Positions 48,830 through 58,205 of a stretch of 64,000 nucleotides of DNA are shown here, in pieces. Positions within the stretch are counted from its first letter, which is position 1. Each line of letters opens with the position of its first letter. The stretch is taken from NCBI RefSeq assembly GCF_000214705.1, contig NC_015573.1, positions 891,001 to 955,000 of the forward strand, given 5' to 3'. Source of the stretch: Desulfofundulus kuznetsovii DSM 6115. GTDB taxonomy: Bacteria > Bacillota > Desulfotomaculia > Desulfotomaculales > Desulfovirgulaceae. The translations under genes and the position numbers were made by a program. The notes below the pieces were generated by a model that worked only from the letters and a program-made list of their open reading frames with translations, did not search any database and was not told the origin of the DNA.

Positions 48830-49126
48830 ATGTCTGTTAACGCTATTACACACACGGTGCGCTCTTACGCTCTTTACACCCAAAAAGGGCAGGAAAAACG
48901 TGCTGTAAACTACTTAAGAAAACTGCGCAGGATTTACAACGAAATTGTTGATGCTGCAGTATACCCCTTTAAGAGCTACGTCCGGTTGGATGTAGCCTTC
49001 TATGAAAACGGGAAGTTTAAAGATTTAAAGCTGGACTTACCCCGGAAGATGAGAGCCGATATTGAAGGTCACGCAGGGATAATCCGCATCTGCGGCAACG
49101 GGAACGAAGCAGTGCCGCTGGACTAA
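48830..49126 (+). CDS. Hypothetical 98-residue protein
   Basis: 98 residues. A basic helical start (RAVNYLRKLRRIYNEIVDAA) is followed by a beta-rich end. ATG 48830 has TAGGGGG upstream. It lies between the Myb-like gene and ssb and has its own terminator. Confidence 0.55.
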   Translation: MSVNAITHTVRSYALYTQKGQEKRAVNYLRKLRRIYNEIVDAAVYPFKSYVRLDVAFYENGKFKDLKLDLPRKMRADIEGHAGIIRICGNGNEAVPLD

Positions 49127-49128
49127 AA

Positions 49129-49167
49129 GGCTCGTTCTCAACTGGTGGGAACGGGCCATTTATTTTT
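49129..49167 (+). terminator. Terminator before ssb
   Basis: GGCTCGTTCTC and GGGAACGGGCC pair with G-T wobbles, followed by ATTTATTTTT. Confidence 0.7.
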
Positions 49168-49200
49168 AGGACGTAAAAACTCAAAAGGAGGAGTTAAAAA

Positions 49201-49677
49201 ATGGGAATGAACATCTGCGTCCTCAGCGGTTACCTGTACTGGCCGTACGACCGGGACAGCAACAGTTCTCCGGAGAACGGGGAGGTGCTGACCAGCCAGG
49301 GAGGGAACAAGTACGTTCGTTTCACTTTACGCACCGACAGCCTGCGGAAAGGGGAGGACGGGAAGTACAAGAAGATGAACGTAGACTGCATCGCGTACAA
49401 CAATACAGCCGAGAACCTGGTACAAAATTTTAAGAAAGGGTCTCCGATTGAAGTAGTCGGACGGCTCGACCTGGATATTTACGAGGACAGGAACGGAATC
49501 AAGAGGGTCAGGACGACTATCGTAGTGGACAGGGTTAACTTCCCGCCTAGGGAATGGGAGCAGAACGGGAACAGGTCGTCATCGCTTCCCGGTGAGCCGA
49601 AGAAGCGGGCGGCAGATGATGTTCCTCCCGACCCGTGGGGAGAAGAAGAGGTCAACTTCGACGACATTCCGTTCTAG
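49201..49677 (+). CDS. ssb: Single-stranded DNA-binding protein
   Basis: 158 residues. OB-fold (NICVLSGYLYWPYD, VRFTLRTDS, VVGRLDLDIYEDRNG) and the acidic tip DDIPF that docks SSB partners. The loop after strand 1 is longer than in chromosomal SSBs. AAAGGAGGAG precedes ATG 49201. It opens the replication/recombination operon. Confidence 0.9.
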   Translation: MGMNICVLSGYLYWPYDRDSNSSPENGEVLTSQGGNKYVRFTLRTDSLRKGEDGKYKKMNVDCIAYNNTAENLVQNFKKGSPIEVVGRLDLDIYEDRNGIKRVRTTIVVDRVNFPPREWEQNGNRSSSLPGEPKKRAADDVPPDPWGEEEVNFDDIPF

Positions 49678-49808
49678 TGCTTTTTAGTGCCGGCGGGGCG
49701 GCGTTTCCGCTGCCCTGCCGGTATTTCCTGTCGAAAAAGCTCGCTTCTCTCAAACAAGAGGAACGGGCTTTTATATTTTATCGAAAAAGCGAAAAGGGGG
49801 AAGAAACC

Positions 49809-50969
49809 GTGTCTGAAAAAACCGAGAAAACGCTGTACGACAGCCTTCCGGCGGATATTCTGAAAAAAGTAGTCCGGGGCGAAATCGACTCTATGTCCCC
49901 GGAAGAGATGACCGTATACTACCGGGCGGTATGCGAGAGTCTGGGGCTGAACCCGCTGACGAGGCCGTTCGATTTCATAAGGCCCAAAAAAGGCGACAGC
50001 CGGGTGATCCTGTACGCCAGGCGGGACTGCGCCGATCAGCTGGCCGCGAAGCACAAACTCTCGCGGCAGATTATCAATCGGGAGAAGATAGGGGATACGG
50101 TTTACGCAGTCACTGCGCGCGTAACAGGTCCCGACGGCCGCGTGGTGGAAGCTACGGGTGCGGTCGGTATAGCTGGTCTAAGGGGTGACGACCTGGCGAA
50201 CCGGATCATGATCGCGGAGACCAAAGCGTACAGGCGGGGCGTGCTGGCGTACGCAGGTCTGGGGTGGGTGGACGAGACCGAGCTGGAGACCATTCCGGAG
50301 CTGCGAGATGAATTTAAGCCGGAACCCGGGCCGGAGACTGAGAGTGCCGGGCCGAAGCCTGAGCAACAGCCCAATCAAGAACCTGAGCAGCAGCCCAATC
50401 AAGAGGCTGTACAGCAACCCAAACAAGAGCTTGAGCAGCAGCCTGAACAAAAGCCTGAACAACAACCCGAACCGAAGCAGGGAGAAGACTTCGAAGGCGA
50501 ACTGGTGGTTTTAGAACCGCCGGAAGAAAAGGACGGCTGGAAGAAAGTGCTGGGGTTCACCCTGGTTGGCGAAGAGACGGTGAGCCTCGTGACCAGGGGG
50601 AAGCACCTGGACGCCCTCGCTTCCCAGGACCACATATTCGTCAAAGGGCAGAGACGCGGGGATAAGGTCCTGGTAAGTACCGTTTCCATCATCAAGAAGG
50701 CTCAAAAACCAGAACCCGGTGAATTCGTTGTGGTTGTCAAGTCGCCTCCCCGGGAGGCGAAGAAGACTTTTGAATCCGGGCTGGAATCCATCACCTGGAC
50801 GCGGGCCGTAGCGAACGGAGAGGAGGTCCTGCTCGTTGCCCGCGGGGCCAACCGGGAAGCGGTAAAGGTCCTGGCTGTTGATGCGGAGGTCAGGGTAAGA
50901 GGGACCCTGGTTCAGGATAAGGACAAGAAATTGCTCATTGTCGAGGAACTTCTTGAACCTGCGGCTTAA
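49809..50969 (+). CDS. Single-strand-annealing-like phage/plasmid recombinase
   Basis: 386 residues from GTG 49809 (AAAAGGGGGAAG upstream). LGLNPLTRPFDFIRPKKGDS, RVILYARRDCADQLAAKH and ANRIMIAETKAYRRGVLAYA form a conserved phage/plasmid domain often placed with SSB and exonuclease genes; annealing activity is inferred. A Gln/Pro/Glu-repeat linker (QQPNQEPEQQPNQE) separates two C-terminal OB-like repeats. Its neighbour SSB and the nuclease at 54969 support a recombination module. Confidence 0.6.
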   Translation: MSEKTEKTLYDSLPADILKKVVRGEIDSMSPEEMTVYYRAVCESLGLNPLTRPFDFIRPKKGDSRVILYARRDCADQLAAKHKLSRQIINREKIGDTVYAVTARVTGPDGRVVEATGAVGIAGLRGDDLANRIMIAETKAYRRGVLAYAGLGWVDETELETIPELRDEFKPEPGPETESAGPKPEQQPNQEPEQQPNQEAVQQPKQELEQQPEQKPEQQPEPKQGEDFEGELVVLEPPEEKDGWKKVLGFTLVGEETVSLVTRGKHLDALASQDHIFVKGQRRGDKVLVSTVSIIKKAQKPEPGEFVVVVKSPPREAKKTFESGLESITWTRAVANGEEVLLVARGANREAVKVLAVDAEVRVRGTLVQDKDKKLLIVEELLEPAA

Positions 50970-51027
50970 AAAGTACGGGGGGTGGTTTTTAACCATCCCC
51001 CCTTGTCAATGAAAAGGAGTTGGTACC

Positions 51028-52473
51028 GTGCTCCTAAAAATTTTTCCTGGCAATGTTGAGAAAGCATTGAACGAAGAACACAAACCCTTTTTGAGGGGAT
51101 TCGGCCTGGGACGGGACGGGAAGATTTACCTGGAGTATCTCACTCACGCGGGGGGTAAGCGGCAGATTATCGCCGCGCAGACCGGCGCAGACCGGCGGCC
51201 CATAATTTATCACGAGTGCAAGTCTTTTGAGGGCGATACGCCCAAACCCTGCTGGCACCTGGGGGCCATATCGCTGGCCATGCCCGGGCATCCTCCCATG
51301 ACGGTCGAAGTAGAAAGGTACCAGGTTGCCCCGGCTCCCATAGTGAAGGACCTGACGGAGGATATTTTAGGCAGGCCGGGGGACTTCGAGCTCCTGGAAC
51401 TCATCGAAGAAGATACCCTTACAGAAGAAGCGAAAGAATACGTCATGCCGGAACTGCCTCCGGAGGACGCCTGGCTCGCCAGGTACAACCTTCCGGTGAG
51501 GGTGCTGAAGAAAGTCCTCGGCTTCCGGGAGAGGCAGAAACAGACTCTCTCGGAAGAACAGAAGTCCAGGGTCCCGGAGCCCCGGTACATCCCGTCGGGG
51601 AACGAGTTTGTGAATGCGGTTGCGGCCCTGGTGTACGGCCCGGACGGTTCGGCCTGGGAGGCCCCCCTGCTCATAGGGCCGAAGGGTTCTGGAAAGTCCA
51701 CCATGGCCGAGACTTTAGCGGCAGTAATGATGCTCCCGGTGAACAAGATTTTCGGGGGTATTGATTTAAACGCCGAGGCCCTTTTGGGGAGCAGGACTCT
51801 CGTTCCTGCTGATGAAGGGATAGACATCGTAACCGAGGCGAAACTCCGGTCGGCCTGTAGAACTGCCGGGATGGACGCCGAACCCCTTGTCCAGAAATTG
51901 AGGAGTTCCCAGATGAAAGTGGGTTTCGAGCCGGGGATACTCCTCCAGGCCGTGGAGAAAGGGGAGATGGTCATCGTGGATGAGATAAACATGCTCATTC
52001 CAGAAGTGACCTCCCTGCTGCACGGCCTGCTGGACTGGCAGAAGACGCTGTCAGTCCCGGGATACGGGGTGGTCAAGGCGCCGCCGAGTTTCCGGCTCGT
52101 GGGCTGTATGAACTACGGCTACGCGGGCACGAAACCCCTGAACGAAGCGTTCCAGGATAGATTTCGTTCAGTTCAGGTGCCGCACCTGGAATCGGAGCGG
52201 CTGGCCGACCTCATCGTCCAGGAGACGGGCTGCAAGGAATCCGTTTCCAGGAAGCTGGCCAACCTCTTCTCCGAGTTGGCCAAGGGTGTGGCCAACGGGG
52301 ACTATTCCGAAAGGGTTTTGTCCGTGCGCTCCCTTTTCAGGATAGCGCGGGAGGAGATGGACGGCTGCGGGACTCTTAAGACGGTGGCCATCTCGGTTCT
52401 GACCGAAGGCCTGGGCGACAAATTTGAAATCGACCAGGTGACGGACATTGTAGAGGCATGCCTGCGAGATTGA
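51028..52473 (+). CDS. CobS/MoxR-like AAA+ ATPase with SWIM-like zinc motif
   Basis: 481 residues. Residues 60-85 contain CKSFEGDTPKPCWHLGA, a SWIM-like metal site. The AAA+ domain has Walker A GPKGSGKST near 217 and Walker B MVIVDEINM near 314, with AFQDRFRSVQVP as sensor region. CobS/MoxR ATPases pair with VWA proteins as remodelling machines, and such a partner follows with a 20-base gap. AAAAGGAG precedes GTG 51028. Confidence 0.82.
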   Translation: MLLKIFPGNVEKALNEEHKPFLRGFGLGRDGKIYLEYLTHAGGKRQIIAAQTGADRRPIIYHECKSFEGDTPKPCWHLGAISLAMPGHPPMTVEVERYQVAPAPIVKDLTEDILGRPGDFELLELIEEDTLTEEAKEYVMPELPPEDAWLARYNLPVRVLKKVLGFRERQKQTLSEEQKSRVPEPRYIPSGNEFVNAVAALVYGPDGSAWEAPLLIGPKGSGKSTMAETLAAVMMLPVNKIFGGIDLNAEALLGSRTLVPADEGIDIVTEAKLRSACRTAGMDAEPLVQKLRSSQMKVGFEPGILLQAVEKGEMVIVDEINMLIPEVTSLLHGLLDWQKTLSVPGYGVVKAPPSFRLVGCMNYGYAGTKPLNEAFQDRFRSVQVPHLESERLADLIVQETGCKESVSRKLANLFSELAKGVANGDYSERVLSVRSLFRIAREEMDGCGTLKTVAISVLTEGLGDKFEIDQVTDIVEACLRD

Positions 52474-52493
52474 GGAAAAGGGGGATTATAACT

Positions 52494-54935
52494 ATGTCCC
52501 TCCGGGAACTAAAGCGGGTCAGGCTTCAGAGCCTGGCCCGCGTGCTTTCCAACAAGGGTGACCTGACCTTGATGTTTGGGGCCGGGGCCTACACGGACCT
52601 TAAAAATATAACCCTGGTCCCCTTTGAAGGCCAGATTGAGCCCGGCGTCCCGGCGTCCACAGCTGAATGCTGGCTTGCCCTGAAAGCTTCCTGCGCCCAC
52701 GAGGCCGGGCACATAAGGTTCACCGACAAAAACATCTGGCAGGAAGCCAGGAGGCGCGGCGGCAGCCTGCTGGCCCACATCCTCAACATCATTGAGGACG
52801 CCCGGGTAGAGAGATGTATGTCCAACATCTATCCGGGTGCCATGTTGTGGTTCCGGTTCATGAACGACTACATCTTCGTGAACCGGAAGGATTGGGGCAC
52901 AGGACCCAGGGCGCTTCTGGGGGCGCTGGTCTGCTACGCCGTGGTGGGGAGGGTGCCGGACTCCATCGCGTCTCAAGAAGACGTAATGGAACTGGTCAGG
53001 AAATGCGCCCCGCATATCGACGCGGGGCGGCTGGCGAAAGACACCCGCGGCGCCCTGGAGTATGCGGAAAGAGTTTTGGACATCGTAAAAGACTATCTTT
53101 CCTCATACATTCCCCCGAAAGAAGTATCTGCAGCAGGGACTGATTCTCCCGAGGAAGCGCCGGAGGGGGAACTCGACCCGCGCCGGGAACCGAAACTGCC
53201 GGAAGTTTCCTGGGAAGAATCCCATTCCCGCTGCGGGGAAGAGAAAAACGGAAGTGGAGACGAAAAGGAGAGTTTCGACATCGACGGTTCCGGTGATAAA
53301 ACCGGTCGCGGGGAGCGCCTGGAGGAACCCGAAACGCGAAATCCGGGTGAGGGTGAGTGGGCAGTTTCTCCTGTTCCGCCGGGAGAAGAAGATTCCCCAA
53401 AAGAAGATTCTCTGGAAATGGGAGATTTTTCAGGAGAGGATTCTCCGGAGGAGGATTTTCTGGAAGAAGATTTTTCAAAAGAAGATTCTCCAGAAGAAGA
53501 TTCTTCTGAAGAAGATTCTTTTGTGGATGGCTCTTCGGGAAGCAATTCTTCTGAAGATGATTCTTTGGGAGAACTTCCGGAAGAAGAACCCGGCGGCGGC
53601 GGGGAATCCCCGGAAGAAGCCCTTCCGGAAGAAGAACCCGAAAAGTTTCCGGGTGACGAAAGTCCTTTGGAAGAAGAATCTCCGGACAGTGAAGATCTGG
53701 AAACCATTGAAGAAGACGACAGGTATTTCTCAGAAGAAGAATCCCCGGACGATGAAGGCTCCCCGGAACTTGAAGAGCTTGAAGATTCCTTAGACGATCT
53801 ACCAGAAGGAAAATTTCCGGATGAAGGCTTCCTTGAGGAAGAATTCGAGGGCGACCTGCCGGAAGAGAGGTCCCCGGAAGGAAGCGGTGATGAATCCCCG
53901 GATGAGGAATGGGGTTCGGAAACTCCTTTGGAACTTCCTGGAGGCGGAGAGCCATCAGGAAACGACATCGACATGGATGACTATCTGGAGCTGCTCGAAT
54001 CCGCCGGGGAAGAGCTGGAGACCATCGAGACGGCGGCCTCCCGGGTCGCGAAGTTGGAAACTCCTGCGGCGGACATCTCGGAGGAAGAGATTGTAAAAGA
54101 ACTTTCCCGTGATATACACAGGGGGGTTAAATTCATTCTTAAAAAACTTGATTCTGACAAATACGCCAGAATCGAATACGAAGATCTCTACTCCGGGGTG
54201 AAAGGATATATATCCAGAACTGTGGATGAGATCCGCCGGGTTCTGGAGTACAGGGCCACCGTCAGGGAGCGCAATTTGCGTAAAGGGAAGCTGGACTGCG
54301 GGGCTCTCTGGAAGCTCAGGACCGGGGACCCGAAAATTTTCTATAAAGTGAACGAACCGAACGACATTCCCAGGCTGGCAGTTTACCTGCTGGTGGACTG
54401 CAGCGGGAGCATGGCAGGACCCAATATGCGCGCCGCGAGAAGCGCGGCGTGCCTGCTTTACGAGGTCTGTGAAAAGCTCAAAATTCCGGTCAACGTGACC
54501 GGGTTTACCGGCGAGGTTTCAAGCTGGAGCGACGTGACGCACTACCGGGCCGTGGGCTTCGGCGAAGCTGACAGAAAACACGCCATCGCTTACCTGGGGG
54601 CTTTCTCCCAGAACAGGGACGGCTACTCCATCAGGGTGGCCGCCAGGGAGCTGCTTCTCAGGAACGAGGAGCAGAAGGTGCTCATCGTTCTTTCGGACGG
54701 GATGCCGTGTATGCCCTACAGGGGGTATATGGGGGATATAGGGGTTAAAGACACCGCTCTGGCCGTCCGGGAGACGGAAAAGATGGGCATCGGGGTAATC
54801 GGGCTGTACTTCGGCCCTGAAAACTACCTTGTCCAGGCGCAGAAGATTTACAACAACCTGGTCTACGTCAGGGACATCGGGGTTCTACCCCGTGCTCTGG
54901 GGAGAGTACTCAAAAAGGTTATCGCGGGCTTGTAG
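52494..54935 (+). CDS. CobT-like VWA protein with acidic repeat region
   Basis: 813 residues. CAHEAGHIRF near residue 68 is an HExxH-related metal motif. Residues about 205-490 are a low-complexity acidic region (repeats such as EEDSPEEDSSEEDS). The VWA domain has the MIDAS motif VDCSGSMAG near residue 632 and LIVLSDGMPC. CobT-type partners work with CobS-like AAA+ proteins. ATG 52494 has AAAGGGGG upstream. The target of the machine here is unknown, but the context is DNA replication. Confidence 0.8.
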   Translation: MSLRELKRVRLQSLARVLSNKGDLTLMFGAGAYTDLKNITLVPFEGQIEPGVPASTAECWLALKASCAHEAGHIRFTDKNIWQEARRRGGSLLAHILNIIEDARVERCMSNIYPGAMLWFRFMNDYIFVNRKDWGTGPRALLGALVCYAVVGRVPDSIASQEDVMELVRKCAPHIDAGRLAKDTRGALEYAERVLDIVKDYLSSYIPPKEVSAAGTDSPEEAPEGELDPRREPKLPEVSWEESHSRCGEEKNGSGDEKESFDIDGSGDKTGRGERLEEPETRNPGEGEWAVSPVPPGEEDSPKEDSLEMGDFSGEDSPEEDFLEEDFSKEDSPEEDSSEEDSFVDGSSGSNSSEDDSLGELPEEEPGGGGESPEEALPEEEPEKFPGDESPLEEESPDSEDLETIEEDDRYFSEEESPDDEGSPELEELEDSLDDLPEGKFPDEGFLEEEFEGDLPEERSPEGSGDESPDEEWGSETPLELPGGGEPSGNDIDMDDYLELLESAGEELETIETAASRVAKLETPAADISEEEIVKELSRDIHRGVKFILKKLDSDKYARIEYEDLYSGVKGYISRTVDEIRRVLEYRATVRERNLRKGKLDCGALWKLRTGDPKIFYKVNEPNDIPRLAVYLLVDCSGSMAGPNMRAARSAACLLYEVCEKLKIPVNVTGFTGEVSSWSDVTHYRAVGFGEADRKHAIAYLGAFSQNRDGYSIRVAARELLLRNEEQKVLIVLSDGMPCMPYRGYMGDIGVKDTALAVRETEKMGIGVIGLYFGPENYLVQAQKIYNNLVYVRDIGVLPRALGRVLKKVIAGL

Positions 54936-54968
54936 AAAGTCAAAGAAGGTCAAAAAGGGGGTATTGGA

Positions 54969-56048
54969 ATGGAAGTATTCTCTTACAGCCGCTTATCCAA
55001 ATACGAATCCTGCCCGGCGGCGTTTTACCGGCACTACTGCCTGCATGCGGAAGGGGTGCCCAGCGAAGCCTCAGTAACCGGAAAAGCGGCCCATGCCGTC
55101 ATTGAGGCGGCCATGAAGCTTGGCTGTAAGGAAGAGATGTTTTTCCGTGTAATGTCGGAGATAGCTTTAGCAACCTCTCCGCTCGAAATAAAACCGGAAC
55201 AGGTATTCATTCTTACCTACAGGAACCCTGTTCTCCGGGAATTCCACCCGGATAACAGGGTTGAGGAGCATTTTGTCGTCCCCCTGGACGATGAGGACCC
55301 GTTTGCCCCGAAGGTTCAGGGATATATAGACCTGTGGCGGGACGGAAGCCATATTGAATTAATCGACTGGAAGACCAACTACAAGGCATATAAGCCTACG
55401 GACACGCACCAGTTGGGGTTATACGCCTGGTACCTTTCCAGGAGAACCGGCAGGGCCGTGAGGGGGAAGCTGGTCTTCCTGCGGTTGAACGAAGTTCTGG
55501 AGCACGAATTTTCCTACCGCGACATGGAAAATGCCCGGGAGTGGGCGTACACGCTGGCGCGGGAAATTCAGGATAAGCTCTGCATGGTGAACGAAGGTGC
55601 CGACCACCGGCAGCTCTTTCCGACAAAGGTCGGCGACGCCTGCCGAGAGTGCGAGTACGCGGTGGAATGCATTGACGGCAACCTCCCTCCCGTGCCCGGG
55701 GAGGTGAAGACCTACCAGGAGGCCGAAGCCCTGGGTGCGGAGATTTTGCGGCTGGACGCCGCGCTGGGCCAGATGAAGGATGTTTTAAAAGCCTACGTAT
55801 CGGTCTGCGGGCCGGTGGTTGTAGGCGGCAGGCAGTTCGCCCTGGTACCTTCGGTCTACTGGAAGTGGTCTCCGGGATCCCTGGAGGCCGCGTTTGAAAA
55901 GATCAAGCAGGAGGGCAAAAACCCCTTTGAATTCTTAAGCCTGAGCGCTAAACAGATCGAAAAGCTCGGGTGGAGCGAAGACGCGCTTCATGAGCTGGGG
56001 GCGGCAAAAAGAAAGAGCGTATCTTTCAGGGACATTGCGGCGAACTAG
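54969..56048 (+). CDS. RecB/Cas4-like PD-(D/E)XK nuclease
   Basis: 359 residues. FSYSRLSKYESCPAAFYRHY, TGKAAHAVIEAA, VQGYIDLWRDG and ELIDWKTNYK give the nuclease core. GDACRECEYAVEC plus the early Cys supply a Cas4/AddB-type Fe-S cluster. It should degrade or trim DNA ends. It follows the CobT-like gene by 33 bases, with AAAGGGGG before ATG 54969. Confidence 0.88.
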   Translation: MEVFSYSRLSKYESCPAAFYRHYCLHAEGVPSEASVTGKAAHAVIEAAMKLGCKEEMFFRVMSEIALATSPLEIKPEQVFILTYRNPVLREFHPDNRVEEHFVVPLDDEDPFAPKVQGYIDLWRDGSHIELIDWKTNYKAYKPTDTHQLGLYAWYLSRRTGRAVRGKLVFLRLNEVLEHEFSYRDMENAREWAYTLAREIQDKLCMVNEGADHRQLFPTKVGDACRECEYAVECIDGNLPPVPGEVKTYQEAEALGAEILRLDAALGQMKDVLKAYVSVCGPVVVGGRQFALVPSVYWKWSPGSLEAAFEKIKQEGKNPFEFLSLSAKQIEKLGWSEDALHELGAAKRKSVSFRDIAAN

Positions 56049-56117
56049 TCCGCATCCTATACAGTCCAGAAAGCGAGGGGGGAGCTTGAACGCTTCCCCC
56101 GCAGTTTTTTCAGGGGG

Positions 56118-57254
56118 GTGGTTCGCCTGAAAGATTTCGACATCATCGAAGTCGCTGAAAGGCTCGGCCTCCAGTTCGTCAAAAAAGGCCCCGGGGACGA
56201 GCGGATATACAGGTGTCCCTTCTGCGGCGACTCCACCAAGCACCCCAATAAAGGGCACCTGTACGTCAATGCGAGGACCGGGGTTTTTAAGTGCCACCGG
56301 TGCGGCGAGGAAGGCAACGCCGTCACCATGTGGGCCAAATACCACAGGGTGGATGCAAAAACCGCTTACAGGCAGCTCCGGGACGGGGAATTCCCGGAGT
56401 GCGTGCCGGTCTCCGGGGAAAACGGAAGCGGCAGGGAAGACGGCGGAGCGGGTATAGACGAGAGGGACAGGGTTTACCGGAAGTTTTTGGAGCTCCTCAA
56501 GCTCGACCCTCCGCACAAAGCCGACCTCCTGCGGCGGGGCCTGAGTGAGGTGCAGATACACAACAACCTCTATAAATCTGTTCCCCAGGACGCGAGGTTC
56601 CGCTGGAGAGTAACCAGGTACCTCCTGGAGAAGGGTTGCTCTCTCAAAGGAATACCTGGTTTTTTCACGCGGAACGGGAGGTACGGCCCCTTCTGGGATT
56701 TCGTAAGTCCGGCCGGGTATCTGATCCCGGTGAAGGACGTTCAGGGCAGGATACAGGCCCTGCAGGTCAGGCTGGACGAGGGGAAGTACATCTGGTTTTC
56801 GTCCCACGGGATGCCCAACGGGACGTCGTCGAAGGCCCCCACCCACTATACGGGTGGGAAGGGTAAGGTGTGGGTGACGGAAGGCCCCCTGAAAGCTGAC
56901 GTGGCTTCGGCTCTGCTCAACGCACCCTTTGTGGGCATCCCCGGGGTGGGCGCGTGGAAGGACGTTGACGGGATACTTGAGGTATTGAGCTGCAAAGACC
57001 CCGTGGTGGCCTTCGACGCGGATTGCAGGACCAACCCCAACGTCGCGAAGGCTCTCGGGGACTTTATCAGGAGCCTCAAGCAGAACGGGTACCGGCCCCT
57101 GGTGGCCAGCTGGCCCGCCTCATACGGCAAGGGGATAGACGACGTGTTCTTGAAACTCCACAGGGAAGAGGTGTCGTCCGTAACCCTTACAATCGAGGGC
57201 GTGCCGGTGACCATCAGAAGGACGGTGACCACTGTTGTTTCTGTTGGAAAGTAG
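56118..57254 (+). CDS. CHC2-zinc-finger DNA primase
   Basis: 378 residues. CPFCGDSTKHP...CHRCGEEG (residues 33-63) is the CHC2 zinc finger. A Toprim-like part follows (VWVTEGPLKADVASALL, then PVVAFDADCRTNP). It is shorter than chromosomal DnaG and lacks a helicase domain. It would make primers for the element. GTG 56118 overlaps a G-rich SD, and CTG 56127 stands at normal spacing. Confidence 0.85.
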   Translation: MVRLKDFDIIEVAERLGLQFVKKGPGDERIYRCPFCGDSTKHPNKGHLYVNARTGVFKCHRCGEEGNAVTMWAKYHRVDAKTAYRQLRDGEFPECVPVSGENGSGREDGGAGIDERDRVYRKFLELLKLDPPHKADLLRRGLSEVQIHNNLYKSVPQDARFRWRVTRYLLEKGCSLKGIPGFFTRNGRYGPFWDFVSPAGYLIPVKDVQGRIQALQVRLDEGKYIWFSSHGMPNGTSSKAPTHYTGGKGKVWVTEGPLKADVASALLNAPFVGIPGVGAWKDVDGILEVLSCKDPVVAFDADCRTNPNVAKALGDFIRSLKQNGYRPLVASWPASYGKGIDDVFLKLHREEVSSVTLTIEGVPVTIRRTVTTVVSVGK

Positions 57255-57263
57255 CTGCGTTGC

Positions 57264-57292
57264 TTGCTGCCCCGCGGGGTGCGGGGCAGAAT
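57264..57292 (+). promoter_or_regulatory. Promoter of RNA copy B
   Basis: TTGCTG (57264-57269), 17-base spacer containing a GC-rich hairpin, CAGAAT (57287-57292). Weaker than the A and C promoters. Confidence 0.4.
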
Positions 57293-57299
57293 GGAGCGC

Positions 57300-57378
57300 G
57301 GTTGCGGCTGCCGGTGCTTTTAAGACACCGGAGACAGGGTTTGATTTTACGGCGCCTTTAAAGGCCGCCGGTAAAATT
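57300..57378 (+). ncRNA. Double-hairpin RNA, copy B (leader form)
   Basis: Hairpin 1: CCGGTG, loop CTTTTAAGA, CACCGG (57311-57331). Hairpin 2: CGGCG, loop CCTTTAAAGGC, CGCCG, extended by ATTTTA/TAAAAT (57344-57377). No T-tract follows. The SD of the next gene lies 18 bases downstream, so this copy is a 5' leader. Confidence 0.6.
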
Positions 57379-57409
57379 CAAAAAAATAACCAAAAGAGGA
57401 GGGGCAAAA

Positions 57410-57736
57410 ATGGAAGTATGCTACTTTTGCCGGGTGCGCCGTCCGACCTGGGTGGTGGATTTCGAAACCAGGCAGGCACTGGTCACCGTGGACATGTGCG
57501 AAGAGTGCTACAAGTCCTATCAGGATCAAGAGGCTGCCGTCCACTGTTTGTACAGGTCGCGGCGGTTCTGGTTCAAAATGCTCCTGGTGCACTGCCTGAT
57601 CTGGGCCGGGTCCCGGTTCGCCCTCCTGGGGCGGCTGATGGCGCGGACGGGGTTTGTCCGCCGGTACCTGGATATAAAGCCGAAAAGCCCGGCCTGGTTT
57701 GCCCTGCGGCTGTCCGATGCGCTGCGGCTTCGATAA
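57410..57736 (+). CDS. Cys-pair small protein with hydrophobic segment
   Basis: 108 residues. CYFC...CEEC near residues 4-36 could bind zinc. A moderately hydrophobic segment follows (FWFKMLLVHCLIWAGSRFALL) and a basic tail. ATG 57410 has GAGGAGGGG upstream. It is the first gene after RNA copy B. Function unknown. Confidence 0.6.
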   Translation: MEVCYFCRVRRPTWVVDFETRQALVTVDMCEECYKSYQDQEAAVHCLYRSRRFWFKMLLVHCLIWAGSRFALLGRLMARTGFVRRYLDIKPKSPAWFALRLSDALRLR

Positions 57737-57805
57737 CGGCAAAGGCTTCTGTCGGAAGGGGGGTATACGTTCTACGGGCTGCAGAAAGTCCGCAGAAAAA
57801 AAGCA

Positions 57806-58144
57806 ATGGAAAAAGACGTTTACAGGGGCGCTGAAGTAATTGAACGGCGCCGGCTGAAGGATTTAAGACCTTACGTCGATGAACTGCTGCGACAGGGATT
57901 TAAGAAAATCAAATCGCCCCGTTTTATCGTTTTCCTGAAGCACCCGGAACGGGATGACTGGGCAGTGGTAACAAAAAGTTCCGTAAGGGACGAGTACGTT
58001 TTAATTCGGGGAGGCCTTGATTTCATGTTCGGGCCGAAAAGAAAGACGTTATCGTGTCGCGGCTGCACCAGGTTGTGTGGGAATGACTGTCCTGTGTTTA
58101 AGGCTTCACTTTCGGGGCTTGGTCACAAGATACGGCCTTCCTAG
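57806..58144 (+). CDS. Hypothetical Cys-rich C-terminal protein
   Basis: 112 residues. A basic helical start (RRRLKDLRPYVDELLRQGFK), a beta region, then CRGCTRLCGNDCPVF, which could hold a metal or Fe-S site. No strong SD before ATG 57806. The Cys pattern is similar in style to the protein at 61800. Confidence 0.5.
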   Translation: MEKDVYRGAEVIERRRLKDLRPYVDELLRQGFKKIKSPRFIVFLKHPERDDWAVVTKSSVRDEYVLIRGGLDFMFGPKRKTLSCRGCTRLCGNDCPVFKASLSGLGHKIRPS

Positions 58145-58205
58145 TCCAAAATCCCTGCTGTTTTCCCGGCAGGGTGTTTTAATTTCAAGAAAGGGGATGG
58201 TTCTT

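Noticed and set aside
52996-53974. Two long minus-strand frames (about 290-320 codons), Ser/Pro- and Leu-rich
   Set aside because: They are the complement of the acidic GAAGAA-type repeat in the VWA gene.
55935-56846. 303-codon minus-strand frame
   Set aside because: Antisense to primase and nuclease genes with recognised zinc and active-site motifs.
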